From Polyangiaceae bacterium (GTDB lineage Bacteria > Myxococcota_A > Polyangia > Polyangiales > Polyangiaceae), in contig JAICTZ010000001.1 of assembly GCA_025936115.1 (NCBI GenBank), positions 372,001 through 436,000 of the forward strand: a stretch of 64,000 bases of DNA. Reading direction: 5' to 3'. The position numbers and the translations under genes were made by a program. Below are positions 1 to 11,114 of the stretch, one piece after another (the first letter of the stretch is position 1; every line of letters begins with the position of its first letter). The notes under the pieces are model-generated. The model did not search any database. It was given only the letters and a program-made list of their open reading frames with translations, and was not told where the DNA came from.

Positions 1-782
1 GGAGCGTCAATCCATGCGGCCGACAACAAGGAGCATGCCCCGGCGAGCAGCAAGGCTCTGCCGATTCCTGCCCGGCGCTTCCCCAAATCCAAACGGCCGA
101 GGAGATGCGCGACGCACACCCCGTACAAGAACTCCAGCATCAACGGGTTCGTGAGCATGCTCCGCAACGCCGTATGCGCTGGTAGCGCCAGGAGTGCGGC
201 GAGTACCGTGATCACGAATCCGGCAAGCAGAACGATCACCCGCTGACGAGTCCCGCCCAGCCAGATGCTCGCTGCGAATAACGCATAAAAGAGCATCTCG
301 AACGACAACGTCCACCCAGGATCGAGTAACGGGTGCGAGCTAGGACCGTTGAAAACCGGGATCAGGAGATAGGAGGCGACGATGTATGGCCAGCGGAAAT
401 GATGCGACTTGAGCGCGAGCCCCGAAAGCCAAAGCGTGAGTACGACCGTAGTCCACAGCCAATACAACGGCAGGACTCGTTGTACGCGCCGGCGCAGGAA
501 TTCACGCGCGGCCTCGGCTCCCGCCTGGAGCGAGGTCACGTACACCATGATGAATCCCGATATGACGAAGAACACGTCGACGCCGCACGCGCCGAGCGCG
601 CCGAGGTTCGAGCTCACGATCCAGGATCGGGAACGACCGTATTCTTGGACGGCCAGGGCATAATGGTGGAAGACGACTGCGAAGGCAGCCGCGCCACGGA
701 GGATTTGAATCTCGTCGAGCTTATGCCGACGCGGCAACGCCGCGGGCGTCGTTTCTCGAGCAGCAACGGCTTGCGAGAGCAT
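1..782 (-). CDS. acyltransferase 3 (OafA-type) membrane protein, C-terminus outside the window
   Basis: This is the N-terminal 260 or so residues of an integral membrane acyltransferase of the acyltransferase-3 family, which O-acylates sugars or other envelope molecules. The ATG at 780-782 is followed by the family signature: LRGAAAFAVVFHHY near residue 25 (the His is the expected catalytic residue) and VDVFFVISGFIM about 40 residues later. Several hydrophobic helices and the conserved HPLLDPGWTLSFEMLFYALF stretch follow. The frame stays open to base 1, so the gene runs off the left edge. It lies 196 bp downstream of the NRPS gene on the same strand and may be co-transcribed. The acceptor cannot be told from sequence; acylation of the NRPS product is possible but speculative. 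Confidence 0.85.
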   Translation of the reverse strand, partial: MLSQAVAARETTPAALPRRHKLDEIQILRGAAAFAVVFHHYALAVQEYGRSRSWIVSSNLGALGACGVDVFFVISGFIMVYVTSLQAGAEAAREFLRRRVQRVLPLYWLWTTVVLTLWLSGLALKSHHFRWPYIVASYLLIPVFNGPSSHPLLDPGWTLSFEMLFYALFAASIWLGGTRQRVIVLLAGFVITVLAALLALPAHTALRSMLTNPLMLEFLYGVCVAHLLGRLDLGKRRAGIGRALLLAGACSLLSAAWIDA

Positions 783-978
783 AGAGGGACAGCCTGCGAC
801 CGACGCCGAGCGGACGTCGGAAGAAGTTGACCTCGAGTAGCATTTCACACCCGTTTCGTCCAGGTAAGCCCCAGGGCTCGAGACCCTCTTGGGTGATGTC
901 GCGAGTTCGGCTTGCCAGCTCGAGTGCAGCGCGGCTGGTCGATCGACCGGCAGTTACAGGCGACTGGGTCGCAATGAC

Positions 979-3900
979 TCAATCGTGCCGCGGCGCCTCG
1001 TCATCGGGCCGTGGGTGCGATGATTCGAACCTCTGGCGGGCGCGCGCGAGCGCTGCGGCCACGATGTTGGCGACGAGGGGAACGCGCTCGGTGAGCAGTT
1101 GATCGTGTCGACAATCGATCGACACCACCTCGAAGTTCCCGGTGAACACGGGCCGCCAGCCATTCGTCGGGTCGGTGCGATAGTCCACGTCCGGGCATGG
1201 TTTGCCACTGGTCCGGATCAGCAACGTGTCACCGTGATAAGGCCCCGGCACGTGCCGATCGAGCGCGGAGAAAAGGCTCACTTGGAAGGACTCCGGCGTG
1301 CGTTGCACTTCGTGTCTTGCGCGGCGCGAAAGTCGCGAGCCCAGCAAGCGAAAGCGCATTCCGAGCCGCATGCCAGCGTAACTTAGGCCATGGTGATAGG
1401 CCAACCGAAACAGATTCAGGACGCGCTCGCGCGAGGACCATCTCGGCAAGGTCGAGTTGAAGGCGTCCAGCAGCAGGAGAAGCGGGACCTGTTCTCCCGC
1501 GGCGACCAGCATCCTGGCGAGTTCCTGCGCGACGACGCCGCCTGCCGAGAACCCCGCGAGATAGTAGGGGCCGTGCGGTTGCAGGCGACGAATGTCTGCG
1601 AGAAATTCCTGCGCCATCTCGGCGATGGTCGTGTGCGGCTCGCGTTGCCCGTCGGCCCCGCGGTATTGCACGCCGAAGAAAGGCTGGTCGGGGCCGAGCG
1701 CGGTCGCGAGCGGGCGTTGCCCCAGCGGGCTGCCGCCGGCCCCAGCGATGCAGATCAGCGGAGGCAAGGAGCCGTTCGGCTGAATCGGGACGACGGTCGT
1801 CCAGCTGACTTCGTTCCGCGAGCGCGTCGACCACTGCTCTTGGCGTCGGATGCGGGCGGCCAGCGTCTTCACGTTGCGGTCCTCGAGTAACGTACCGAGG
1901 TGGATCGTCACGTCGAGGGCGCGATTGATCTCGTCGACCACGCGCATCGCTTGCAGCGAGTGTCCGCCAACGTCGAAGAAGTCGTCGGTCACGCCGATAC
2001 GCGAGCGTTTGAGGAGCCGCTGCCAAATGTCGACGATGACTTGCTCCGTCTCGTTCGTCGGTGGCACGTAGGGTCGAGTTCGTTCCGGCTCGCCGGGCTT
2101 CGGAAGAGCAGCGCGGTCCACCTTGCCGTTGGAAGAGAGCGGCAGCGCGTCGAGGACCAGGACGCGAGCCGGTACCATGTACTCGGGCAACGTGCGCGAG
2201 AGCCGGTGTCGAACGGTGTCTTCGTCGAGGGCGTGACCAGGCTGGACCGTCACGAACGCGACCAGAGCCTTTTGGCCCGCTGCGTCGTCTTGGGCCGTGC
2301 AAGCCGCATCGCGAACCCCCGTGAGCCGGGCGAGAGCCGCTTCGACCTCCGGAATCTCGACGCGGAATCCGCGAATTTTGAGCTGCAGATCGGTGCGGCC
2401 GAGGAGCTCGATATTGCCGTCATCGAAAAGGCGTACGAGATCGCCCGTGCGATAAATGCGTGCATTCGGCGCAGACGAAAAAGGATTGCGTAGGAAGCGC
2501 TCGGCCGTGTGCTGCGGCAGGTTCAAATAGCCATCGGCCAGGCAAACCCCGCCGATATACAGCTCGCCCGGGCAGCCGATGGGGACCGGCCGCAGTCGTG
2601 CGTCGAGCGCATAATACGCGCAATTCTGGATGGGACGCCCGTAGGGCACACTACGCCAGTCCGGCGCGACCGCGTCGATCACGTAATAGTTGGACCAAAT
2701 GGCCGCTTCGGTTGCTCCGCCGAGGCTCACGAGCGCGGCGCTCGGCCACGCGCTGCGGAGCGCCGGCAGCATGTTCAAGGGGATCCAGTCCCCGCTCAGC
2801 AATATCAGACGCAGCCGCCCGTGAAGGTCGCCTTCGGACAAGTACGGCAGCAATAGCTGGAGCGCCGCTGGCGTCGAGTTCCAAAGAGTGATGTCGCCCG
2901 ATTCGAGCGCTCGCGCGAGCGCCGGGGGGTCCAACAGTAAGGTCTGGCTGGCGATCACCAAGGTTGCGCCGGCGCCGAGCACCCCGAAGATGTCGTAGAC
3001 GGACAGGTCGAAAGCGGGAGAGGTGACGAATAGAAGCCTGTCGCCGGGACCCACGTTGAACGTGCGATTCACCCACTCCAGGGTATTGACGACCGCGCGG
3101 TGGCAGAGGACGACGCCTTTCGGTTTACCCGTACTGCCGGACGTGTACATCACATAGCAAGTGTCCGCCGCGCGCGCCGCCGAGTCGGCGCGGTCACTAC
3201 GCTGCGTCAGGAGCTCTGACTGGAGCTCAGCGCTATCGAGTTCGAGCAGCGGTGAGTCGAAGAGGGCGCGCGAGGCGGAATCCGTGACGACCAACACCGC
3301 TCTGGTGTCTTCCACCACGAAGCGCAGGCGGTCGGCGGGATACCGATGATCGAGCGGTACGTACGCCGCGCCCGCCTTGCAGATCGCGAGCAACGTCAGC
3401 ACGAGTCCTATGTCGCGCTCCAGGTAGACGGCGACGAATGTACCTGGGCCGGCGCCGCGTGCCGTGAGCACTCGCGCCAAACGGTTCGCCTGCTCGTCGA
3501 CCTCACGGTACGTGAACGTCCGCCCTTTGGACTCCACGGCGCGAGCGTCCGGCTGACGCGCGGCACGTCGCTCGAAGAGCTCGTGGATCAACGACTCTTC
3601 GTCGAAGGCGCGAGCAGTGTCGTTCCAGGCGTAGAGCAGATTTTCGAGGTCGTTCGGCGGTATGGCCAAGAGTTCGGCCACGGGCCGTTCGGTGCCTTCC
3701 GCGAGCTGCTCCAACGTGACGCTGAACGCTTCGAGTAACCGTCGCGCGACGTTCGGAGCGACGCGCGAGCCGTCAGAGAGAATCCGCACGTCGAGAACGT
3801 CGGAATGGACGACCTGGAGACTGAGCGGGGAAGGCGTCCGTTCGATCACCTGCACCGCGCGCACGCGAGCCCCGTGCTCGTTCGACGCTCCGAGCTCGGC

Positions 3901-5040
3901 CGCAAGCGGGCAATCGTCGAAGAGGACATGCGTATCGTAAGGCAGAGTTTCGGAACGCACGTCGCGTTGCGCGCCGCTCTGCGCCGGAGCTGGCGGCTGG
4001 AGCGGAAGAGTCTGGAGCGCTCGTGCTTGCACGAGCCGCAACAAGTCCCCCGTCGTGCGCGCGTCCTCCAGGCGCACGTGCAAGGGCAGGTCGTTCGTCA
4101 AGACACCCACGATCGACTCGGAATCACCACCGAAAGCCGTACGCGCCGACGAAGAGGTACCGAAGGCTACGTCCTCGTCCCCCGTGAAGCGCGCGAGCAC
4201 GACTGCCCAGGCCGCGAGCACGGCGGTGCCGAGCGTCGTCTGCGTACGATCGGCGACAGCTTGCAAGCGTCCCAAAGCATCTGACCCGAGTGTGTGGCGG
4301 TATGTCGCCGGGACCCGCTGATCCGCTGCACGCGTGCCCCCCGGCAGCACGCTAGGGCGCTTCTTGGTTTCGAATTCGCGAAGGTAGCTCCGAGTCTGCT
4401 CCGAATCTTGCGCGCCGAGCCAAGCAACGTAGTCGCGGAATGGACGTGGCCGGGGAGGCAAATCAGGTACGCGCCGCGCGCGGATAGCGTCGTAGGCCGT
4501 CAGCAGCTCGGAAAGAACGATCGACGAGGAGCGACGATCGAGCAGTATGCGGTGGAAGGACCAAACGAACTCGGTGGGGCCGCGCTCCGTAAGCAGCAAC
4601 GTCACGCGCTGCAGCGGCGCCCTGCGCAGGTTGAACCCACGCGCGCGGTCTCGCTCTAACCACGCTTCGAGCGCGTTCGGCGCGCGCCCGTCGCCGCCCA
4701 GCTCCACCATGTCCACGGGCACTTCGACACCAGGTTGGACGCTCTGCTGGGGAGCAGCTGCTTCCTTCCACTCGAAGCTGGCGCTCAGCGCGGGGTGGCG
4801 CGCTGCGATGAGCTCCCACGCCTTTCGGAACGACGAGTCGTCAATGGGTTCGTTCAGCACGACATGGATCTGCTCGATGTCGTCCTTGCCACTGATGCCC
4901 GACGCATCCTCCGCGAGGACACGAAAGAGGATGGCGCGCTGCTTGGCCGAAAGGGAGTAACTCTCGGCACGCCACCGAGTTGCGGTAGGGTCGAATCCGT
5001 CGCCGCCCGTTGAAGAGAAAGCGTGGGACATCCAAGTCAC
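979..5040 (-). CDS. single-module nonribosomal peptide synthetase, C-A-PCP-TE
   Basis: A 1353-residue one-module NRPS. Domains in order: condensation (about 25-450), adenylation (about 470-990), carrier protein (about 1010-1085, Ser in GGHSLQAM) and thioesterase (about 1100-1340, nucleophile in GFSAG, later Asp in LLDAFN and His in CRHDQLL). The A domain has clean core motifs: YTSGSTGKPKG, YRTGDLV, the A8 loop GRTDLQLKIRGFRVE and the A10 lysine in SSNGKVD. Reading the specificity positions against GrsA gives D-L-Y-N-L-S-L-I-W, the published cysteine code. The C-domain motif HHxxxDG reads HRILLDR, so the catalytic second His is Arg and the Gly is Arg. The start is GTG 5040; an in-frame ATG at 5031 is an alternative. 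No other NRPS or PKS gene is visible in the window. Confidence 0.92.
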   Translation of the reverse strand: MTWMSHAFSSTGGDGFDPTATRWRAESYSLSAKQRAILFRVLAEDASGISGKDDIEQIHVVLNEPIDDSSFRKAWELIAARHPALSASFEWKEAAAPQQSVQPGVEVPVDMVELGGDGRAPNALEAWLERDRARGFNLRRAPLQRVTLLLTERGPTEFVWSFHRILLDRRSSSIVLSELLTAYDAIRARRVPDLPPRPRPFRDYVAWLGAQDSEQTRSYLREFETKKRPSVLPGGTRAADQRVPATYRHTLGSDALGRLQAVADRTQTTLGTAVLAAWAVVLARFTGDEDVAFGTSSSARTAFGGDSESIVGVLTNDLPLHVRLEDARTTGDLLRLVQARALQTLPLQPPAPAQSGAQRDVRSETLPYDTHVLFDDCPLAAELGASNEHGARVRAVQVIERTPSPLSLQVVHSDVLDVRILSDGSRVAPNVARRLLEAFSVTLEQLAEGTERPVAELLAIPPNDLENLLYAWNDTARAFDEESLIHELFERRAARQPDARAVESKGRTFTYREVDEQANRLARVLTARGAGPGTFVAVYLERDIGLVLTLLAICKAGAAYVPLDHRYPADRLRFVVEDTRAVLVVTDSASRALFDSPLLELDSAELQSELLTQRSDRADSAARAADTCYVMYTSGSTGKPKGVVLCHRAVVNTLEWVNRTFNVGPGDRLLFVTSPAFDLSVYDIFGVLGAGATLVIASQTLLLDPPALARALESGDITLWNSTPAALQLLLPYLSEGDLHGRLRLILLSGDWIPLNMLPALRSAWPSAALVSLGGATEAAIWSNYYVIDAVAPDWRSVPYGRPIQNCAYYALDARLRPVPIGCPGELYIGGVCLADGYLNLPQHTAERFLRNPFSSAPNARIYRTGDLVRLFDDGNIELLGRTDLQLKIRGFRVEIPEVEAALARLTGVRDAACTAQDDAAGQKALVAFVTVQPGHALDEDTVRHRLSRTLPEYMVPARVLVLDALPLSSNGKVDRAALPKPGEPERTRPYVPPTNETEQVIVDIWQRLLKRSRIGVTDDFFDVGGHSLQAMRVVDEINRALDVTIHLGTLLEDRNVKTLAARIRRQEQWSTRSRNEVSWTTVVPIQPNGSLPPLICIAGAGGSPLGQRPLATALGPDQPFFGVQYRGADGQREPHTTIAEMAQEFLADIRRLQPHGPYYLAGFSAGGVVAQELARMLVAAGEQVPLLLLLDAFNSTLPRWSSRERVLNLFRLAYHHGLSYAGMRLGMRFRLLGSRLSRRARHEVQRTPESFQVSLFSALDRHVPGPYHGDTLLIRTSGKPCPDVDYRTDPTNGWRPVFTGNFEVVSIDCRHDQLLTERVPLVANIVAAALARARQRFESSHPRPDDEAPRHD

Positions 5041-5276
5041 GGGGACCGGCTGCCCCGTTTCCGTTCCGAGCCGAGAACCGGCGCGAGTAAGAGGACTATT
5101 GCCAGATTGAGGGTAGCAGAGGGTCTACGAGCCCCCGAAGACCCGTTGCCGACGGGCTACGGAAGCCGTAACTCCTCAGCATATCATCGTGAGTTCCTCG
5201 GGCGAAGGGCTACCGTCCGGCCCGCTGGCCTGCTCAAACCGCCTCACGCTCGCCACGACGACCGTGCCCGGGAGAC
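5041..5276. other. intergenic region upstream of the NRPS gene
   Basis: 236 bp between the DUF1552 stop and the NRPS start, both on the minus strand. It is the only place for an NRPS promoter that is separate from the upstream pair. I see two short hairpins (5-bp stems, near 5143-5170) but no convincing promoter or T-tract terminator. Confidence 0.4.
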
Positions 5277-6650
5277 TTAGACGAAACCCGCTAGCCCACC
5301 CGTACCCGTGTCGGTGCTCCCGAACGTTTCCACTTCAGGCAGGCCCATGAGGTTACAAGCCGACACGAGCAAGCGGTTATGCGGCGTGCCGCCAAGCTGC
5401 AGGAACCGTCCCGTCTCGAGTTGCCCAGCGGCTCCCCCGGCGACGACGAACGGGACGTTATTGAAAGAATGTGTGTTGCCCTTGCCGAGCTCGCTGCCCC
5501 AAATGACGAGACAGTTGTCGAGCAATGTTCCGTCCCCCTCGGGGATGGCGTCCAGCTTGTCGAGAAAATAGGCGAAACGTTCCGAGTACCACGTGTAGAT
5601 CTTCGTCAGCTCGTCGCTCGCGTGCTGATCGGTATCGCTCGCGTGCGTCATGAGGTGGTGCTCCTGGTCGCTGACGCCGACCCAGTCGTACGTGTAGCAG
5701 CAATCATTTTCGCCGACGCTGTACTGCATGCTCATGACGCGGGTGAGATCGCAGGCTAAGCACGCGCTCATTACGTCCATCATGCGGTCGAACACGACCG
5801 GGATGTTGGCGGGCACGCCAGCGTCTACGGAATTCCCAAGGTCCGGCGCCATACAGGTCCCGAGAGCACGGTCGAGCGAACCTTCGATGCTACGAATGGC
5901 GGAGAGATGCGCGTCGATCTTGGCGCGATCCGCTGCGGGCACTTTCTTGTCGAGATCCGCGAGCTCCGCGCTGACGAGATCCAGCACACTATGTTTGTTG
6001 GTTCGTGAGCGTTCCAGATCTTGTGAGTTGTCTCCGAGAGCGCCGAGCAGTCGTCGCAGCGCGCCCCACGGATCGATTTCGGGCGCGAGCGGGGCTGCCG
6101 GTCCGGCATAGCTGATCCGGCTACCGGGATGATTGATCCCCGAGCGTACCCCGAACTCGAGCGATCCATAGGGAGTGGTGGGCGCGAGCTTGCTCAGAAT
6201 GAACTGGTCGACGCTCGGCGCGCTGTTCCAGCCGTAATAGGTGACGGTAGTGTCGTCCGTGCGCGTGAAAGTCTTGTCCTCCTGCAGGGGCGATGCCGTG
6301 TAGAGCAGGGAGGGCCCCTTGGTGTGCGGCGCCCCGACGCCCACGTCCAAGATGTTCAGGCCGTCGAGGATGTTGATCTTGGAGCGGTGGCGCTCGAGGG
6401 GCGCGAGGATGGGGCTGAGGCTGAAGTCGGTCTTGCCGCCGGTGGGGACCCAGTTCTCGCGGAGCGTGCCGTGCGGGGTGAACCAGAGAATCAGACGCAA
6501 GGGGCGCTCCTCGGCGCCGCTCGCGTTGAGCAGGGGGATGAAGGGTGCAAGCGCGGTGCTCGCGCCGAGACCGGCGAGGAACGCGCGGCGCGAGGTGCGC
6601 CGGCGCTTCGGCGTGGCGGTGGGAGGCAGACGGCGCGCCGGGATGATCAT
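5277..6650 (-). CDS. DUF1552 family exported protein
   Basis: A 457-residue protein of the DUF1552 family, known mainly from planctomycetes and myxobacteria and of unproven biochemistry. The N-terminus carries a Tat-type signal: RRRTSRRAFLAG followed by a hydrophobic stretch. The rest matches the family pattern: LRLILWFTPHGTLRENW, YTASPLQEDK-type segments, and the C-terminal CLVIWGSELGKGNTHSFNNV with the tail LLVSACNLMGLP. Its ATG overlaps the stop of the upstream DUF1592 gene by 4 bp, so the two are translationally coupled. Both products are expected outside the inner membrane. Function is unknown; the association with DUF1592 proteins is a recognised genomic pairing. Confidence 0.85.
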   Translation of the reverse strand: MIIPARRLPPTATPKRRRTSRRAFLAGLGASTALAPFIPLLNASGAEERPLRLILWFTPHGTLRENWVPTGGKTDFSLSPILAPLERHRSKINILDGLNILDVGVGAPHTKGPSLLYTASPLQEDKTFTRTDDTTVTYYGWNSAPSVDQFILSKLAPTTPYGSLEFGVRSGINHPGSRISYAGPAAPLAPEIDPWGALRRLLGALGDNSQDLERSRTNKHSVLDLVSAELADLDKKVPAADRAKIDAHLSAIRSIEGSLDRALGTCMAPDLGNSVDAGVPANIPVVFDRMMDVMSACLACDLTRVMSMQYSVGENDCCYTYDWVGVSDQEHHLMTHASDTDQHASDELTKIYTWYSERFAYFLDKLDAIPEGDGTLLDNCLVIWGSELGKGNTHSFNNVPFVVAGGAAGQLETGRFLQLGGTPHNRLLVSACNLMGLPEVETFGSTDTGTGGLAGFV

Positions 6651-8371
6651 GGAGAGCCTCCATTCACGTAGCGGAAGGAGTCCGAGGTGACGAGCGAGAG
6701 CAAGAGCTCGCGCATTTGGTAGCCGGAGGCCGCGAACGCGGCGTCGACTTGGGCTAGAGAGCAGGCGTCGGCGTCAGTCTCGTAGCGCCCGAGGGCGTAG
6801 CGGAACCACTGCTTGACGACGCAGTGCCGTACATCGGGGCTTTCAGCCAACATTTTCGAAAGCTGGATCGCGTCGGTGAACGACACGCTGGTTCCATCTG
6901 ACTGCTGCAGCTCGCCGCTCGCGTCGATGGCCGCGCCGTTCTCCTCGTCGTGATAGGTCCCCACGGCGTCGTAGTGCTCGAAGGCGAAGCCGATGGGATC
7001 GATCAGCGAGTGGCAGCCCGAGCAAGCGGGGTTCGTCGTGTGTGCGGCGAAGCGCTCCCGCGTGGTGGCGTTCGGGTCGAGCTCGGGCGTCGCGTTGTTG
7101 ACGTTCGGTGGCGGATCCGGCAGCTCGGCGCACATCAGGTTCCTGAGCACGACGACGCCGCGCCGGACCGGCGAGGTCTGGTTCGGATGCGCCTGAACGG
7201 CGAGGAAGGCAGCTTGGGTGAGCAGGCCGGCGCGCTGCTTCGGGTCGAGGCTCACGGGGCTATCCAGGTTCGCGTTCGGCTTGACGCCGTAAATGTCGGC
7301 GAGCGGGCCCTCGGGAAAGGCGAGCGGAGCCGTGAGCAGCGTCTCGAGCGTGCCTTTGGTGCGTCGCACGACGTAATCGACGAAGCGCGCCGTTTCGTGC
7401 CGCATGGCGAGCGCCGTCGCGGGCCCGAAATCGGGGTAAACAGCGGGATCTTTGCCGAGCTCGTCGATCGCGTCGAGGCCGAGCCACTGGACGTGGAAGC
7501 TCTCGAGTGAATCAGCGGCGCGATCGTCGGCGAGCATCGTTTCCGCCTGGGCGCGCAGGGCCTTCCGATCGTCGAGCGAGCCGTCGGCAGCAGCCTGCAT
7601 CAACTTCGCGTCCGGCACGCTGCCCCAGAGCGTGAGGGCGAGGCGCGTCGCGAGCTCGTTACCGCTCAGCGGCCGCGGACCGGTGACCCCCGCTGCCGGC
7701 AACTCCTCTTGATAGAGAAAGTGCGGCGAGGACAGCAGCGCAGTGAAGACCTGACGCATGCCGTCTTCGAAGCTGGTCGCACCGGCGGCGTAGAGCTCGG
7801 CGTAGCGCTTCAGCTCCACGTCGCTCAAAGCACGCCGGTAAGCGCGCCCCCCGAGCTCCTGGATGAGCTCGCTCGCGCACTCGTCGTCACCGAGCTTGTC
7901 GCGGTCGCAGCTCGTGAGCTCCCCCAGGCGCCCGACGGCGAGATCGGCGATGTCGCCCGCTGCGTCGAAATAGCGTTCGACCGTGAGGCGGTCCAGGGGA
8001 GTCACGGAGTTGCTCGCAAAGCTCGCGACTTTCTCGTCGCTCGGGAAGTCCGCGCCCGGTTCGTAACTCACCCCCAAAAGGTCCCGCACGGCATGCTGGT
8101 ACTGGTCCCGATTGAGACGACGCAGTGGCGTCGTGCCGGCGCTCGGACCGTCGCACTGAGTCGTGGCATCGCCGCCGCCCGCATCGACGGCGATGACGCC
8201 TGACTTGCCGTCGGACGACGGTGCGCCGGCGTCGGGTGTGCTCCCAAGAGCCGCGGGCGTCGCCTCGGCGCCCGCGCACCGCTCCGTCTTTTCGCAGACG
8301 ACGTAGCCGGTGCACCCTGCCTGCGCGAGGAGGACGACGCCGAGCAGCGCTGCTTCGAGTACGCGCGTCAC
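6647..8371 (-). CDS. DUF1592/DUF1588/DUF1585 multidomain lipoprotein
   Basis: A 574-residue protein with the array seen in planctomycete-type cytochrome-like proteins. DUF1587 (LRRLNRDQYQHAVRDLLGV), DUF1595 (GGRAYRRALSDVELKRY), DUF1592 (LSGNELATRLALTLWG), DUF1588 (SPVRRGVVVLRNLMCAELP) and DUF1585 (QWFRYALGRYETDADAC) follow in order. A CSGCH motif in the DUF1588 part resembles a c-type haem site. I placed the start at GTG 8371 because it gives a short lipoprotein signal, VLEAALLGVVLLAQAGC; the open frame extends further upstream but looks non-coding there. The stop overlaps the DUF1552 start in an ATGA arrangement. The pair may form one envelope complex; the role is not established. Confidence 0.82.
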   Translation of the reverse strand: MTRVLEAALLGVVLLAQAGCTGYVVCEKTERCAGAEATPAALGSTPDAGAPSSDGKSGVIAVDAGGGDATTQCDGPSAGTTPLRRLNRDQYQHAVRDLLGVSYEPGADFPSDEKVASFASNSVTPLDRLTVERYFDAAGDIADLAVGRLGELTSCDRDKLGDDECASELIQELGGRAYRRALSDVELKRYAELYAAGATSFEDGMRQVFTALLSSPHFLYQEELPAAGVTGPRPLSGNELATRLALTLWGSVPDAKLMQAAADGSLDDRKALRAQAETMLADDRAADSLESFHVQWLGLDAIDELGKDPAVYPDFGPATALAMRHETARFVDYVVRRTKGTLETLLTAPLAFPEGPLADIYGVKPNANLDSPVSLDPKQRAGLLTQAAFLAVQAHPNQTSPVRRGVVVLRNLMCAELPDPPPNVNNATPELDPNATTRERFAAHTTNPACSGCHSLIDPIGFAFEHYDAVGTYHDEENGAAIDASGELQQSDGTSVSFTDAIQLSKMLAESPDVRHCVVKQWFRYALGRYETDADACSLAQVDAAFAASGYQMRELLLSLVTSDSFRYVNGGSP

Positions 8372-10884
<2,513 letters not shown>

Positions 10885-10899
10885 CGTCCCCTGCTCCAC

Positions 10900-10969
10900 C
10901 GACGGCTCGTGCCACGGGCCGTCGCCGGCGTGAAACCCATCGACCCTCGATACTGTCGAGAATCGATGG
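10900..10969. terminator. paired hairpins between convergent groEL and clcA
   Basis: Two inverted repeats sit 15 and 52 bp after the groEL stop. The first has a 7-bp stem, CGACGGC with GCCGTCG (10900-10924). The second nests CCATCGA/TCGATGG around CTCGA/TCGAG (10937-10969). Neither has a T-tract, so they fit a bidirectional or factor-assisted terminator between convergent genes better than a classical intrinsic one. Confidence 0.4.
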
Positions 10970-11114
10970 ATGTTCCCGCTCGTACCGCGCCAAGCGCGTT
11001 GTCGTGGACAGGAGCATCGACGAGTCCGGCATCGGCACGCGCGCGACGAAGCTGCCGCGTGAAACGTCGCGCTCGGCCCGCAAAAATTCACGACCGATCG
11101 AAACGGTCTGCCGT

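Noticed and set aside
979..5040. Heterocyclization (Cy) reading of the NRPS condensation domain
   Set aside because: A Cys-specific A domain made this attractive, but Cy domains need DxxxxDxxS and here the first position is His; the rest fits an ordinary C domain with lost catalytic residues.
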